Source: Sphingomonas kyeonggiensis
GTDB taxonomy: Bacteria > Pseudomonadota > Alphaproteobacteria > Sphingomonadales > Sphingomonadaceae
Reading direction: 5' to 3'
Length of the DNA: 64,000 nucleotides
Assembly: GCF_014204495.1 (NCBI RefSeq)
Contig: NZ_JACHLN010000004.1
Span: 124,001 to 188,000, forward strand
The notes beneath the pieces are model-generated. The model saw only the letters and a list, made by a program, of their open reading frames with translations. It searched no databases and was not told the DNA's origin. Shown piece after piece: positions 33,695 through 44,151 of the stretch; position 1 is the first letter of the stretch, and each line of letters begins with the position of its first letter. Position numbers and translations under genes: made by a program.

Positions 33695-34869
33695 TGGTTT
33701 CCCCTGATGGTCTCTCCGATGCGCACCTCGCCGAGCCCGAGCCAGCCGGCCATGCGCGCCAGCTCGACCGCCAGCCGCTCGGGCGTGTCGGGCGGCGCAT
33801 CCGGCTCCAGCGTGATCCGATGGGCGAGCAGCCGCCCGGCCTGGCGATCGGCCTTGAGATCGACGCGCGCGGTCAGCGCCTCGTCCTGCAGGAAGGGCAG
33901 CACGAAATAGCCGTGGGTGCGCTTGTCGGCGGGGACGTAGATCTCGATCCGGTAACGGAAGCCGAACAGCCGCTCCGTACGGCTTCGTTCCCAGATCAGT
34001 GGATCGAAGGGCGCGAGCAGCGCATCGCCGCGCACCCGGCGGGGCAGCTTCGCATCGCGGTGGAGCCAAGCCTTCTGGCTCCAGCCCTGCACCGCCACCG
34101 GGACCAGCACGCCTTCCTCCTCCAGCTCGGGGATGGCGTGGTTGGCTTCCTCCGGCTTCAAGCGGAAATAGTCGCGCAGGTCGGTCGCGGTGGCGACGCC
34201 CAGCGCGCGGGCGCTGCGTTCGATCAGCGCGCGCTGGGCGGTGGCGGCGTCGGGCGTGGGCAGATCGAAGACCGCGCGGGGGATCACCCGCTCGCTCAGG
34301 TCATAGACGCGCTCGAAGCTGCCGCGCCGCGTCGCCGTGGTGATCTGGCCGGACCAGAACAGCCATTCGAGCGCGAGCTTGGCCTCGCTCCACTCCCACC
34401 AGCCGCTCTTGCTGCTGCCATTCTCGAAATCGGAAGCGGCCAGCGGTCCTTCCGCGGCGATGCGGTCGAGCACCGCCTTCGCCTCATGATTGCGCTCCTG
34501 CGCGAACAGGCGGAGATGACGCCAGCCGATCTCGCCCCGCTCGGCCCGGGCCATGCGCCAGCGGAAATGGGGGTGGAGGTCGATCGGCAGCAGCGAGGCT
34601 TCGTGCGCCCAATATTCAAACAGCCGGCGGCTGCGCTTCGGGCCCCAGGCATCGCGCTCGAGCAGCATGCGATCATAGCTGCCGAGCCGGGAGAAGGCGG
34701 GCAGATAATGCATCCGCGCCAGCACGTTGACGCTGTCGATCTGGTGGAGCCCCAGCCGCTCGACCGTCCGGCGGAGGTGCGGCGCGCCGACCGTTTCCGG
34801 ATGGCGCGCGCCGAACCCCTGGGCCGCGAGGAAGATGCGACGCGCCTGCTTCAACGATAGGCTCGTCAC
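33691..34869 (-). CDS. winged-helix DNA glycosylase, AlkX/YcaQ-like
   Basis: A 392-residue protein of the winged-helix family (formerly DUF1006) whose members YcaQ/AlkX and AZL-type glycosylases unhook interstrand crosslinks. It starts LSLKQARRIFLAAQGFG and has the crosslink family features HQIDSVNVLARMHYLPAFSR and YWAHEASLLPIDLHPHFRWR, plus the end KRTHGYFVLPFLQDEALTAR. The GTG start is set by GGGAGGGGAAA six bases upstream. Co-translation with tag supports a repair role. Confidence 0.88.
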   Translation of the reverse strand: MTSLSLKQARRIFLAAQGFGARHPETVGAPHLRRTVERLGLHQIDSVNVLARMHYLPAFSRLGSYDRMLLERDAWGPKRSRRLFEYWAHEASLLPIDLHPHFRWRMARAERGEIGWRHLRLFAQERNHEAKAVLDRIAAEGPLAASDFENGSSKSGWWEWSEAKLALEWLFWSGQITTATRRGSFERVYDLSERVIPRAVFDLPTPDAATAQRALIERSARALGVATATDLRDYFRLKPEEANHAIPELEEEGVLVPVAVQGWSQKAWLHRDAKLPRRVRGDALLAPFDPLIWERSRTERLFGFRYRIEIYVPADKRTHGYFVLPFLQDEALTARVDLKADRQAGRLLAHRITLEPDAPPDTPERLAVELARMAGWLGLGEVRIGETIRGNQ

Positions 34870-34963
34870 TGTTTCCCCTCCCGGCACTCGCGGAACATAA
34901 CGAGTACTTTAGCGGGTTTCCAGTCCCGTTCAATGGTATTGAGTCAAAGCCATCTGCATGATT

Positions 34964-36193
34964 TCAATCGGGAAAATATTTTCTCGTCTCCCGCACCGCG
35001 ATACGTCGCAAGGCGCGGGTTGCCTCCCAGCCGATTGCCCAGCCCTTCTCGCTCGGCTGCAGATCGGTTGCCTCGACCCAGGACAGGAACGGCCTGTGGG
35101 AAGTGTCGCCGTCATAGCCCAGATTCTGGAGGTACCTCCAGCGATCGGCCGGGCCGCGCATGAACCGCGAGAATTCGCTGTGCCTGTCGTGATATCCGTA
35201 CCAGCGCTCCATCAACAACCTGCCCCTGTCGTCGCCTCGACCGGCCAGGAACTTGGCCGCTTCCCATTTCGCGCCCAACGGCTCGATGCCGAAGAATACC
35301 GGCCCGTCTATCCAGCGGGCGATACTGGTTTCGACATGGGCCACCGCCGCGGCGTCTCCAAGCTCGGCGAGCGATACCGCCACGACGAGCTTGTCGTCGT
35401 CATCGTCCTCAAGGCAGGCGAAGAGCTGCCGCAATGGCTCGACCGCCGCAGCGCCGCCGGTCCGCACCAGCGCCTTGACGGTCGCCGGGATCCACAGCGG
35501 CCCCGTCTCGGGCGTGTACCGCTTGCGCAGCAGCGACTGGGGGGCGGCGATCTCCAGCAGGAAGGGCAGCGCTTCCGGCACCCGAAGCTGCCCCGCGGCT
35601 TCCATGAGCTGTACCCGCGGCTTCTTCTCGAGGTGCGTCAGCAACGCCTCGCGGACCTCGCCAATGCCGGCACTGGCCAAGGCGCATATCGCGTCGGGAG
35701 CCAGGGCGTTGCTCGTCCTGGCGGCGAGCGGCAGCAACAGTTCGGGGACGCCCGGCCCACCGATCATGCCCAGCGCCGCGATTGCGAGACTCGGCTCGAG
35801 AAGCGGCTGGCCGGTCCTGACCGAGGCCAGGGATTCCGCCGCCATCGGGATCAGCCAATCATCGCCGGGTTCGACGAACTGGAGCAGGAGCTGCGCGACA
35901 AGGCCCGCGGCGTTCCTGTCCTGGCGCCCGGCATGGACCGCAAGCGTCCGGATCAGCCCGGCATAATCGCCGCGATGGGGCAAGGACGCGATCGACAGGA
36001 GGAGCGTCGACAGCGAACCCCAGACCGGCCAGCTGGCGTCCGGCATGCCGCGTTCCTCAAGGTCCTCGATCGCGAAGGCGAAGCATGTCGGCGGGGCCGG
36101 CGCGCCGAGCCGGCTCGTGTCGATGCTGTCTCTTGCCCTGGTGTCGGCAGCCCTGAGATCCTCGATCAGGGCATCCACGAGATCGACCGTCAC
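34964..36193 (-). CDS. HEAT-repeat-like hypothetical protein
   Basis: A 409-residue soluble all-helical protein with HEAT-like pairs (for example SLAIAALGMIGGPGVPELLL, DAICALASAGIGEVREALLT, PLWIPATVKALVRTGGAAAV, LVVAVSLAELGDAAAVAHVE). I do not recognise a named family. Such solenoids bind proteins. It lies on the same strand as, and after, the autotransporter and its small neighbour, with a 70-base gap. Confidence 0.65.
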   Translation of the reverse strand: MTVDLVDALIEDLRAADTRARDSIDTSRLGAPAPPTCFAFAIEDLEERGMPDASWPVWGSLSTLLLSIASLPHRGDYAGLIRTLAVHAGRQDRNAAGLVAQLLLQFVEPGDDWLIPMAAESLASVRTGQPLLEPSLAIAALGMIGGPGVPELLLPLAARTSNALAPDAICALASAGIGEVREALLTHLEKKPRVQLMEAAGQLRVPEALPFLLEIAAPQSLLRKRYTPETGPLWIPATVKALVRTGGAAAVEPLRQLFACLEDDDDDKLVVAVSLAELGDAAAVAHVETSIARWIDGPVFFGIEPLGAKWEAAKFLAGRGDDRGRLLMERWYGYHDRHSEFSRFMRGPADRWRYLQNLGYDGDTSHRPFLSWVEATDLQPSEKGWAIGWEATRALRRIAVRETRKYFPD

Positions 36194-36263
36194 TACGTCC
36201 CCCCTCCAATTGTGCGGGATGGCACTCGAATGGAGCCCGATCCCGGCGAACGGCTCGCTGCGA

Positions 36264-36809
36264 TCAGCCTCCCGTGAACGTCCAGTCGACGCCGCCCGTC
36301 CCGCGCAACCGCAGGGCGTTGCCGGTGCGGCTGAAGGTGTAGGTCTCCGACATCGCCGGCGCCGGCGCCGTATCCGTGCGGCCCGTGCAGCTGTTGGTGG
36401 CGCTCTGGGTGCCGCCCGAGGTGCTGAAGCTGACCTTGTCGCCCGAGGCGGAGAGTCGCCCTTTCTTCTCCTGCCGCGTGGTCATGAAGCACCCTTGACC
36501 ATGCGGCTTCCGAAGCTGGATGGCCCATAGGTAGCTGCCGTCGGGCCGGACCTCGAGCGTCATCGATCGATCGACCCGGACCGGCGCATATTCCGTCACC
36601 GAGCGGGTATCCATGCCCACACCGCCGGACCGCGGCACCAGCTTCAATCTGGAGGTGAGGACGGTCTCGGTCGCGGAAGAGCGTTGGCTCCAGCGCCCGG
36701 TGAAGCCGGCCGCGGCCTGGCTTGCCGACCCCGCGGAGGCGACATTGCCCGTGGTAAGCATGAGGGCCGATACGGCCGCCCAGAACAACTGCTTGTCCCA
36801 TGATTTCAT
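36264..36809 (-). CDS. exported hypothetical protein
   Basis: A 181-residue protein with signal peptide ending NVASAG (about residue 27) and a beta-rich mature part resembling lipocalin- or DUF-type small extracellular domains (LEVRPDGSYLWAIQLRK, TYTFSRTGNALRLRGTGG). AGGAATTCC precedes the ATG. It follows the autotransporter by 79 bases with only a hairpin without T-run between, so it may share its transcript. I do not recognise the family. Confidence 0.65.
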   Translation of the reverse strand: MKSWDKQLFWAAVSALMLTTGNVASAGSASQAAAGFTGRWSQRSSATETVLTSRLKLVPRSGGVGMDTRSVTEYAPVRVDRSMTLEVRPDGSYLWAIQLRKPHGQGCFMTTRQEKKGRLSASGDKVSFSTSGGTQSATNSCTGRTDTAPAPAMSETYTFSRTGNALRLRGTGGVDWTFTGG

Positions 36810-36845
36810 GCGGAATTCCTGCCCCTGGCTGTGGAAGGCAGGCGA

Positions 36846-36874
36846 GCACGGGGCCTGAACGCTTCGCCCCGTGC
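36846..36874 (-). other. hairpin between the autotransporter and the next gene
   Basis: GCACGGGGC / GCCCCGTGC, a 9-base stem with an 11-base loop and no T-run. It may partly terminate or stabilise the very long message. Confidence 0.4.
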
Positions 36875-36888
36875 CCGCCCGCATCCGG

Positions 36889-39800
36889 TTAGAACCGGAT
36901 GGTGGCACCGGCGGTGAGGGAGCTCCGCCGCGTGTCGTTGAACTCGCCCGTGTAGCCGATCCGGAACCGGACATTGTCGCTGGCATCGATGCCGAGGCCG
37001 AGGCCGTAGCGGCCGGCCATGCGGTCGCGCTCCGCGCCGTTGACGAGGATCGGCGCGCTGGGGGCTCCGTCATAGCTGCCGGCGACCAGGATGGCGCTGT
37101 CGCTCAGCATCCGCCGGACGCCGAGCTCGGCATAGGGTCGGATGCCGATGCCGCCGACCTCCGCCTTGCCCGACAGGGCCACCCCTGCATCGGCGAACCA
37201 TGCGGTGTTGCGCCCCCCCTCGACCGCCAACGCGAAAGCACCCCCGCCCTGCTCGACCAGATCGCTTCGGCGCGTGCCGACATGGGTGAGGCCGAGCTTC
37301 GGCGTCACGTCGAGCCCGCCGAGGCTGACGGTATAGTCGACGCCAAGGTCCGCGACCCAGCTCCTCAGGCGATACTCGCTGCCGGGCGCCGTGGACGAGA
37401 CCAGAAGGCTGCGCCGCGTCTTCGCGCCGAGGTCGCTGTACGAGACCATCGCATGGACGCCGAGGCGGCCGATCGCCGCATCCGCGAAGATACCGCCGAA
37501 AAAGCCCTGGGCATCGGTCCGTGCACCGAGCGCGGCGAGCGTCTGGTCGATGTCGCTGCGGCCGACGAACGCGCCGATGCGCAGTTTGCCTTCTCCCATG
37601 CCATAGCCGGCGCCACCCATGAATCCGCGGGCGCGCAGATCGGCCGGGCTCGCACCGGTAGCCGCGTTGCCGGCGATGTCGCTATCGCCGATCAGTGCCT
37701 GGGCGAAACCGTACAGGCCGTTTGCCGCGGGCGCGGTCAACCGCAACGCGCGGCTGGCATCGGCCAGCTGGAGCCCGTTCTCGACGCCGATCTGCATCGC
37801 CGAGCCATAAGCCTCGGGCGTGAGCTGGGCGAAGGCACGCTGGTTGATCGCGCCACTGGCGTCGGTGAGGACGTTGAGCGCGGCGGTATAGGCCTGCACG
37901 CCATAGCCGTCGCGCAGCACCTGGTTCGAATAGGCGACACTCGCCCGGACATTGGCCGGATAGTCGTCGTCATTGTTGAACTCGCTGCGGATCTGGATGC
38001 GATTGCCGTTCTGGACGACGAAGCCGAACACGCTGGCGGACTTGTTGATCGTCGTGAAGCGGCCGGTGATCGCGTCGGCCACGACGATGTCGAGCACCGA
38101 GCCCGGCAGGTTGCCGAGCGCACCGGTGATGTCCATCGCCGCGCCGTTGGCGATCGTCAGCGTGCCGTTGACGTCGAGCAGGTCCCGGCCTGCATTCGGC
38201 GTCAGCTCGATCAGCAGATTCGATCCCGCGCGCATCGTGACATCGCCATTGACCGTCATCGTTCCCGGCGAAGCGCCCGGCGAAAGCGTGCCCGCCACAT
38301 CGATATCGGCGTTGACGATACCCGCCGAGCCGAAGGTCGCGCCGGCAGCCACGTTCACGCGGTCGGCGGTCAGGATCGATCCGGCCTGGCCGATCAGGCG
38401 ACCGCCGGTAACGTTGATTTCGGTCCAGGCGGAGGTGCCGGTGAGGCTGACGACACCGCGACGCACGCCAAGATTCTCGAAGCCGTCGAACAGCCCGCCG
38501 GCGACCGTGATCGGCGCCGCATAGGTCGCGTCGCTGTCGAAGATCACCGCGTCGGTCCCCGCGCCGCCGCGCACCGAACCGCTGATCCCGGCCAGCGAGC
38601 TGATCACGAGCCGGTCATCGCCGCCAGCGAGATCGACATTGCCCGTCACGCTGCCGAACACTTCGAGAATGTCCGCATTCGCGCCGCCGGTCACGTTGCC
38701 GGCGAGCGTGGTTCCCGCGGTGACGATCGTGGTGCCGCCATTGAGGCTGACCGAAACGAATCGGGCATTGCGATCGATGCGCAGCGTGCCCGCGCCAGTG
38801 GTTTCGAGAATATCGAAGCCCGTGACGTCGAGCGTGCTCAGCGCGCGGGTGAAGCCTTCGGCCTGGCCGAGCGCCAGCGTGTCGATGCCGTCCCCGGCAT
38901 GGACCGCACCCCGGATGCCCGCGCCCGAAGAGATGGTCAGCCGATTGTTGCCGCCGCCGAACGTCACGCCGGCATCCGCGGTCAGGATCACGCCGGCGCC
39001 GAGCGTCAGGTTGCCGTTTCCGGTCACGCTGTTGAAGCCGTAATTGCCGCCCAGCAGCACCAGCGTGCCGCTGCCATTGGCTACCAGATCCTCGAAATTC
39101 CGGATCTGCGCCTGCACCACCGTCCGCTGGCTCGCACCGCCGGTCTCGATCTCGAGCAGGTCGGTGCCGGCACCGCCATCGACCACGCCGTTCAGCGTCG
39201 AGGAGGCGGCGAGGATCAGGTGATTGTTCCCGGTGCCGAGGAAGTTGATCGATTGATCGACGCCGATCGTGCCGGCCATGGTCAGCGCCGCGGTGCCGGT
39301 GACGTTGACCGTCTCGAAGCCTTGCATCCCGTTGATCGTCGAGGCGCCGGCCAGCGTGAGGTTCAGTGTGTCGCTATCGGCACTGCCATCGGCATTCTCG
39401 CCGCCATCGAGCGCTCCCGAGAGCAGGCCATTCAGCGTGAGGTTGAGCGTGTCGTTGCCACCGTTGAGGTTGACGCCACTGGTCAGCGTGGCGCCGATCG
39501 TCACGGTCTGCGCGCTGTCGTCGCCGATGATCGTGCCGATCGATCCGCCCCGATCCTCCGTGATGGTGAGGTTGGCGCCTTCGAGCAGCTCGAAATTCTC
39601 GTAGCGCTGCGCCGGGGCGAGCGCGATCTCCAGCGTGCCGGCGCCATAGACGCCGATCGAATTGAAGTTGGCGACATTGCCGGGGATCGAGCCGTTCGCG
39701 CCGCCGAGGCGGAAGATGAAGGTATTGTCGCCGGTACCCCCGTCGATCGTGCCGGTGACCACACCGCCGTCGCGGGCGATGTAGCGGTCATCGCCGGCAC

Positions 39801-42800
39801 CGAGATCGACATTGCCATCGATCCGCCCGCGATTGTCGACCGTGTCGTTGCCGCCACCGAGCCGCACGTCGCCGATGATCAAGCCTGCTACCGTGACGCT
39901 GTCGTCGCCGGCAGCCGCGCCGGGATCGGCGATGTCGCGGCCGAGCACGTCGCCGGTGAGCGTCCTGCCCGCATCGACGACGAGGTTGCCGCCCTCGAGC
40001 ACGACCGTGTCGAACGCCGCCAGGTCCCGATCGACATGGAACTCGCCCGATCCCAGCACCGCCATCTGTTCGAAGCCGCTCAGCCCGGACAGGCCGAAAT
40101 CACCCAGCCGGCTGACCTGCCCCGCCGCCTGCTGGAACGCCAGCACGTCGCGGTCGCCCGCGCCTTCGCCCGCGTTCACCGTGCCGGTGATCCGCGAACC
40201 GCTGCTCAATGTCAGGCGATCGTCATGTGCATCAGAGAAGGTGACGTTCGAGGTCAGATGCGTGTTCGCGCCGAGCTCGAGATTGCCGCCCTCGACCACG
40301 TTCACGCCGCCTGTGAAGCGGTAGGCGCCGCCGGTCAGCGCCAGCGTGCCGTCGCCCCCCACGTCGAGCATCTCGAAGTCGTTGATCTGTGCCGAGACCA
40401 GCGTGCGGCTGTCGGGTGCGTTCGTCCCGATCGTGATGACATCGCTGCCCGCGCCGCCGTTGACGGTGCCGCCGAACGTCGCGCCCGGGGCGATCTCGAG
40501 ATGATTGTCGCCAGCCCCGAAATTGAGCGTCTGGCCCGCCGCGAAATCGCCGTCGATGACCAGCCGAGCGGTGCCGTCGACATTGATCGTCTCGAAGCCC
40601 GAGGCACCGTTGCCGAAGGTAGTGGTACCGACGATGTTGAGGTTGAGCGTATCGTTGTCGAGGCCATTGGCGTCTTCGCCGCCGTCAAGCACGCTACTCA
40701 ACCTGCCCTCGAAGCCGTGCATCGTCAGGGTATCGCTGCCGCCGCCCAGCGAGACGCCGCCAGTCAGGTCGCCGGTGATCGTCACATTCTGGCTGGTCCC
40801 GTCGCCCCGGATGCCGCCAAGGGTCACGCCGTCGGCGATGGTGAGGTCGAGGTCGGCGCCGTTGATCAGCGAGATCGCCCGATAGCTCTGCCCCAGCCCG
40901 AGCGTCAGCTTGTGGTCGCCCGACACCTGGATCGTCTCGAAATTGATCGCATCGGCGATGATTGCCGGAGCTGAGGCCATGTCCTGGGTCAGCTCGAAGC
41001 CGATGATGTCATTGTCCTGGCCGTTGGCATCCTCGCCACCGTCAAGCGTGGCGCCGACCGTGCTACCGGTGCCCAGCATCAGCGTGTCGTTCCCCGCGCC
41101 GAGATCGAGATCGCCGCCGATACCGCCGGCGTTGCCCATTTCCACGCGGTCGTCACCGGCACCCAGCCGGACACTGTCGTTGATCACGCCGTCGACGATC
41201 AGCCGCTCGGCCTCGCTCGAGCCGTCGAAGGTGCGGTCGCCGGCAGTGCGGACGGTCGTCCCCTGTCGCACGCGCAGCGTGACCCCGCGAATGTCGAGCG
41301 ACGCGGCATCGAAGGCGCCGACCACATTGACGATCCCGCTGCCATCGGCCGCGCGGACGATATTCTCGAACCCACTGAACTGATCGGCGCTGATCGTCTG
41401 CTCGGCGACCGAGAGATCGACCGCGATCGTGTCGTCATCGGCCCCGCCCGCGACCGCGCCCGTGATCGTGCCGCCGGCGAGGAGCACGGTGTCGGCACCT
41501 TCGCCGAGGCGGAGATTGCCGGTCAGCCTGGAGCTGCCGCGCGCCTCGAAGCGATCGTCATAGGAGTTCAGGTCGATATCGCCGACGATCAGGCCGGTCC
41601 CTTCATTGACGATCGTATCGACGGAATCGGATGTCTGGATCGCCCCGGCCGCGCCGTCGCCGGTCGCGAACACCCCGGATATGTTGACCGGGCCGCTGGC
41701 GATGCCGGCACCGCCTTGCACCACTCCCTGGTTCCTGAAATCGAAGGACTCGCCGTCCGCGAAGATCGCAACCGAATTCTGCCCGGTCGCCTCGATCGTT
41801 CCACCCTGAAGGTTCGTAGCGGAAGCACTCCCGCTGAAATCGAGCGCTGCAGACGCGTTGATGCTTGAGGCGCCCACGCTCCCGCCGACATTGGCTCGCA
41901 CGGTTCCGGCGTTGATGAAATTGCTGGAAACATGGCTGCCCAGCCTTACGGCCGTGTCGCTGCCTCCGATGCTCTCGATGATGCCGCTATTATCGAGCCT
42001 GATGCTGTTGCCGTCGGCCGCGAAGCCCCTGCCCGTTGCGCGCACCGTGCCGGAATTCGTCAGGTCGATCGCGCCGTCCGGGGTATCGACATAAACGCCT
42101 TCCCGCCCGCTGATCGTGCCGCTGTTCGCAAAGACCAGCAGGGCGGGATCGACGGTGCCTTCGGGATAGTCGCCTTCGATCCGCAGCAGTACGCCAAGGC
42201 CGGATCCCGAATGCGTGATCGTGCCGCCATTGCTGAAGCGGAACGGCTGCGACGAGGCGCGCGTGTTGATCTCCGTCACGATGCCGCCACCGGACGCGGT
42301 GCGCGCGACCAGCTCGGCACCGGCCGCGTTCTCGAAACTCAGGAGATTGCCGTCGATCGACTGGAACGCGAAGCCGTTGGTCGCCTCGCCCCGGCCGCGA
42401 TTGATGAAACGCAGCGCAGCACCGCCCTGCGTCGTGAACATATGGTTGATGCTGTTGCTCTGCCCGCCGGGCGCCACACCGACACGGATGTCGGCCTCGT
42501 TGACGATCGTGCCGTCGCCGAACAGGGTCACCCCACGCGCGAGCGTCGCACCCGAAGTCAGCAGGACGTCGGTGTCCAGGCCCAGCGCTTCCACCCCGTG
42601 TCGCTCGAACCCGATGCGAACCCCCGCCAGGTCGGCGATGTCCGCATCCGCCAGCGCGAAGCTGCCATCGGCCGAGTAGGAGCGGCCGAACGCATCCTGG
42701 TTGCCAGCCCCGCCGTCGACCAGGCCGTTGACCCGGCCGGTGACCGCACCATTGACTACCGAACCCAGATAGGCGTCCGTGCCACCGGCGAAGAGGATGT

Positions 42801-44019
42801 CGCCATTGATCTGGCCGGCGTTGACGATGCGGTCCTCGACGCCGCCGATATCCGCATATGCGGTTCCGAACTCGCCGGTCGGCCGGCCGTTCACCACTTC
42901 GATAGCCTGGATGACGCCCGTCGCGCCGTTGCGCACGAGCGATGCCTGGGCGCCGGCGTCATAGTCCGCGACGATCGCGGCACTCAGATCGCTCTGGATC
43001 AGGCCGTGGTTGATCACCTCCGACCTGCCATCAAGGAGGCGCAGCGCATTCCCGTGCGTGGTGATCTGTCCCGTCGCAGCGTTCTCCAGCCGGGCATCTT
43101 CAAGGTCGACGCCGCTCGCCAACGTGCCGGCGGTTTCCGAGGCATCCGGATCGCCGACTTCGCGGATGCTGCCCGCGTTGCGCACGACGCCTCCGTCCGC
43201 GCGCACCAGGGTGATCGCCGCGGGGTTGTTGCCGGTGTCGACGTCCCGGACTTCCGCGCCGTCGTTGATGACGATCTCGGTGCCCGGCCCGCCCACGATG
43301 CCGGTGCCGCGGATCGTCACGACCTCGGCCCCGTCGAGCAGCTCCAGGCGATCGGCGTGATAGACGTCGACGACCGTGCCCGTCGTACCGCCCTGAACCC
43401 GGTGCGACAGCACGAGATTCAGGCGCCCGGCGTCGGGATTACCGATAGCGGCGGTGCCGCCCTCGTCGACCGTGATGGCGGGGTCATCGACGACGTTGAC
43501 GTCGGTCTCGATGTTGATCCGGCCATTGCCGGCCACGCGCACGGCCTTGGTGCGCTCGATCCCCTGCCCCTGGACGACCGGCGGCCGCAGGGTGAGAATC
43601 GTGCCCGCGCCCAGCGCCTCGTAGACGATGCCGCCCATCGGAGGGGCACTGCCGATCGCGGTCGGGCCTTCGAACTGGGCGACCTCCGGATCGATCAGGT
43701 TGAATGTGCCGGTGCTGCTGGCGGCGAGCCAGAGCGAGTTCCGTCCCCCGCTCGCGGTGACGCTGGTGGCGATCGGCCCGTTGGCGCCGTTCTGCCCGAG
43801 GTTGAGGTTGCCGTTCGCATCGACGCGGCTGATGTCGACGATGAGCCGGCCGCTTTCGCCGGTTACGACGATGTCGCCGTGATTCGTGCCTTCCTGTGCA
43901 TGCACCACGTCCTGCGCCCGCGCCGTATGGGCAAATGCCAGCGATAGGGTCGCCGCGCCGCCGAGCAGGACGGAGCGCTTGAGAAGTCGGGGAAGCGGAC
44001 GCGAAGACTTATACTGCAC
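36889..44019 (-). CDS. giant autotransporter with repeated beta-helix passenger
   Basis: A 2376-residue type Va secreted protein. The N-terminal signal (KRSVLLGGAATLSLAFAHTA then RAQ) is followed by a passenger of about 2050 residues rich in short beta-helix rungs such as GGNDTLNL, FETINVDGTARLVI and GAGDNHLEIA. Two diverged supermodules of about 425 residues, near 990-1415 and 1420-1850, repeat in tandem (DGGEDANGLDNDTLNL against DGGENADGSADSDTLNL). The last 290 residues or so are the autotransporter barrel, ending ATIRF. The GTG start with GAGGA seven bases upstream was chosen because the frame further upstream is antisense to the regulator. It is divergent from a LytTR/LytS pair. Confidence 0.88.
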   Translation of the reverse strand: MQYKSSRPLPRLLKRSVLLGGAATLSLAFAHTARAQDVVHAQEGTNHGDIVVTGESGRLIVDISRVDANGNLNLGQNGANGPIATSVTASGGRNSLWLAASSTGTFNLIDPEVAQFEGPTAIGSAPPMGGIVYEALGAGTILTLRPPVVQGQGIERTKAVRVAGNGRINIETDVNVVDDPAITVDEGGTAAIGNPDAGRLNLVLSHRVQGGTTGTVVDVYHADRLELLDGAEVVTIRGTGIVGGPGTEIVINDGAEVRDVDTGNNPAAITLVRADGGVVRNAGSIREVGDPDASETAGTLASGVDLEDARLENAATGQITTHGNALRLLDGRSEVINHGLIQSDLSAAIVADYDAGAQASLVRNGATGVIQAIEVVNGRPTGEFGTAYADIGGVEDRIVNAGQINGDILFAGGTDAYLGSVVNGAVTGRVNGLVDGGAGNQDAFGRSYSADGSFALADADIADLAGVRIGFERHGVEALGLDTDVLLTSGATLARGVTLFGDGTIVNEADIRVGVAPGGQSNSINHMFTTQGGAALRFINRGRGEATNGFAFQSIDGNLLSFENAAGAELVARTASGGGIVTEINTRASSQPFRFSNGGTITHSGSGLGVLLRIEGDYPEGTVDPALLVFANSGTISGREGVYVDTPDGAIDLTNSGTVRATGRGFAADGNSIRLDNSGIIESIGGSDTAVRLGSHVSSNFINAGTVRANVGGSVGASSINASAALDFSGSASATNLQGGTIEATGQNSVAIFADGESFDFRNQGVVQGGAGIASGPVNISGVFATGDGAAGAIQTSDSVDTIVNEGTGLIVGDIDLNSYDDRFEARGSSRLTGNLRLGEGADTVLLAGGTITGAVAGGADDDTIAVDLSVAEQTISADQFSGFENIVRAADGSGIVNVVGAFDAASLDIRGVTLRVRQGTTVRTAGDRTFDGSSEAERLIVDGVINDSVRLGAGDDRVEMGNAGGIGGDLDLGAGNDTLMLGTGSTVGATLDGGEDANGQDNDIIGFELTQDMASAPAIIADAINFETIQVSGDHKLTLGLGQSYRAISLINGADLDLTIADGVTLGGIRGDGTSQNVTITGDLTGGVSLGGGSDTLTMHGFEGRLSSVLDGGEDANGLDNDTLNLNIVGTTTFGNGASGFETINVDGTARLVIDGDFAAGQTLNFGAGDNHLEIAPGATFGGTVNGGAGSDVITIGTNAPDSRTLVSAQINDFEMLDVGGDGTLALTGGAYRFTGGVNVVEGGNLELGANTHLTSNVTFSDAHDDRLTLSSGSRITGTVNAGEGAGDRDVLAFQQAAGQVSRLGDFGLSGLSGFEQMAVLGSGEFHVDRDLAAFDTVVLEGGNLVVDAGRTLTGDVLGRDIADPGAAAGDDSVTVAGLIIGDVRLGGGNDTVDNRGRIDGNVDLGAGDDRYIARDGGVVTGTIDGGTGDNTFIFRLGGANGSIPGNVANFNSIGVYGAGTLEIALAPAQRYENFELLEGANLTITEDRGGSIGTIIGDDSAQTVTIGATLTSGVNLNGGNDTLNLTLNGLLSGALDGGENADGSADSDTLNLTLAGASTINGMQGFETVNVTGTAALTMAGTIGVDQSINFLGTGNNHLILAASSTLNGVVDGGAGTDLLEIETGGASQRTVVQAQIRNFEDLVANGSGTLVLLGGNYGFNSVTGNGNLTLGAGVILTADAGVTFGGGNNRLTISSGAGIRGAVHAGDGIDTLALGQAEGFTRALSTLDVTGFDILETTGAGTLRIDRNARFVSVSLNGGTTIVTAGTTLAGNVTGGANADILEVFGSVTGNVDLAGGDDRLVISSLAGISGSVRGGAGTDAVIFDSDATYAAPITVAGGLFDGFENLGVRRGVVSLTGTSAWTEINVTGGRLIGQAGSILTADRVNVAAGATFGSAGIVNADIDVAGTLSPGASPGTMTVNGDVTMRAGSNLLIELTPNAGRDLLDVNGTLTIANGAAMDITGALGNLPGSVLDIVVADAITGRFTTINKSASVFGFVVQNGNRIQIRSEFNNDDDYPANVRASVAYSNQVLRDGYGVQAYTAALNVLTDASGAINQRAFAQLTPEAYGSAMQIGVENGLQLADASRALRLTAPAANGLYGFAQALIGDSDIAGNAATGASPADLRARGFMGGAGYGMGEGKLRIGAFVGRSDIDQTLAALGARTDAQGFFGGIFADAAIGRLGVHAMVSYSDLGAKTRRSLLVSSTAPGSEYRLRSWVADLGVDYTVSLGGLDVTPKLGLTHVGTRRSDLVEQGGGAFALAVEGGRNTAWFADAGVALSGKAEVGGIGIRPYAELGVRRMLSDSAILVAGSYDGAPSAPILVNGAERDRMAGRYGLGLGIDASDNVRFRIGYTGEFNDTRRSSLTAGATIRF

Positions 44020-44151
44020 AAGACAATCCTCGATTTTGGAGTTCGAGGAGCCGGATGCGGCGCGGCTGGGAACGCGGCAGGAGCTTTTGCGATCAAGAAG
44101 CTCGATCGCCGCGACGAATGCTTGCGAACGCATAGTGGCCGTTTGACCGGC

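Noticed and set aside
36871..40974. A 1367-codon open frame on the plus strand
   Set aside because: It is antisense to the autotransporter, whose signal peptide, barrel and repeats are clear; it has no ribosome site or known domain and reflects GC-rich codon bias.
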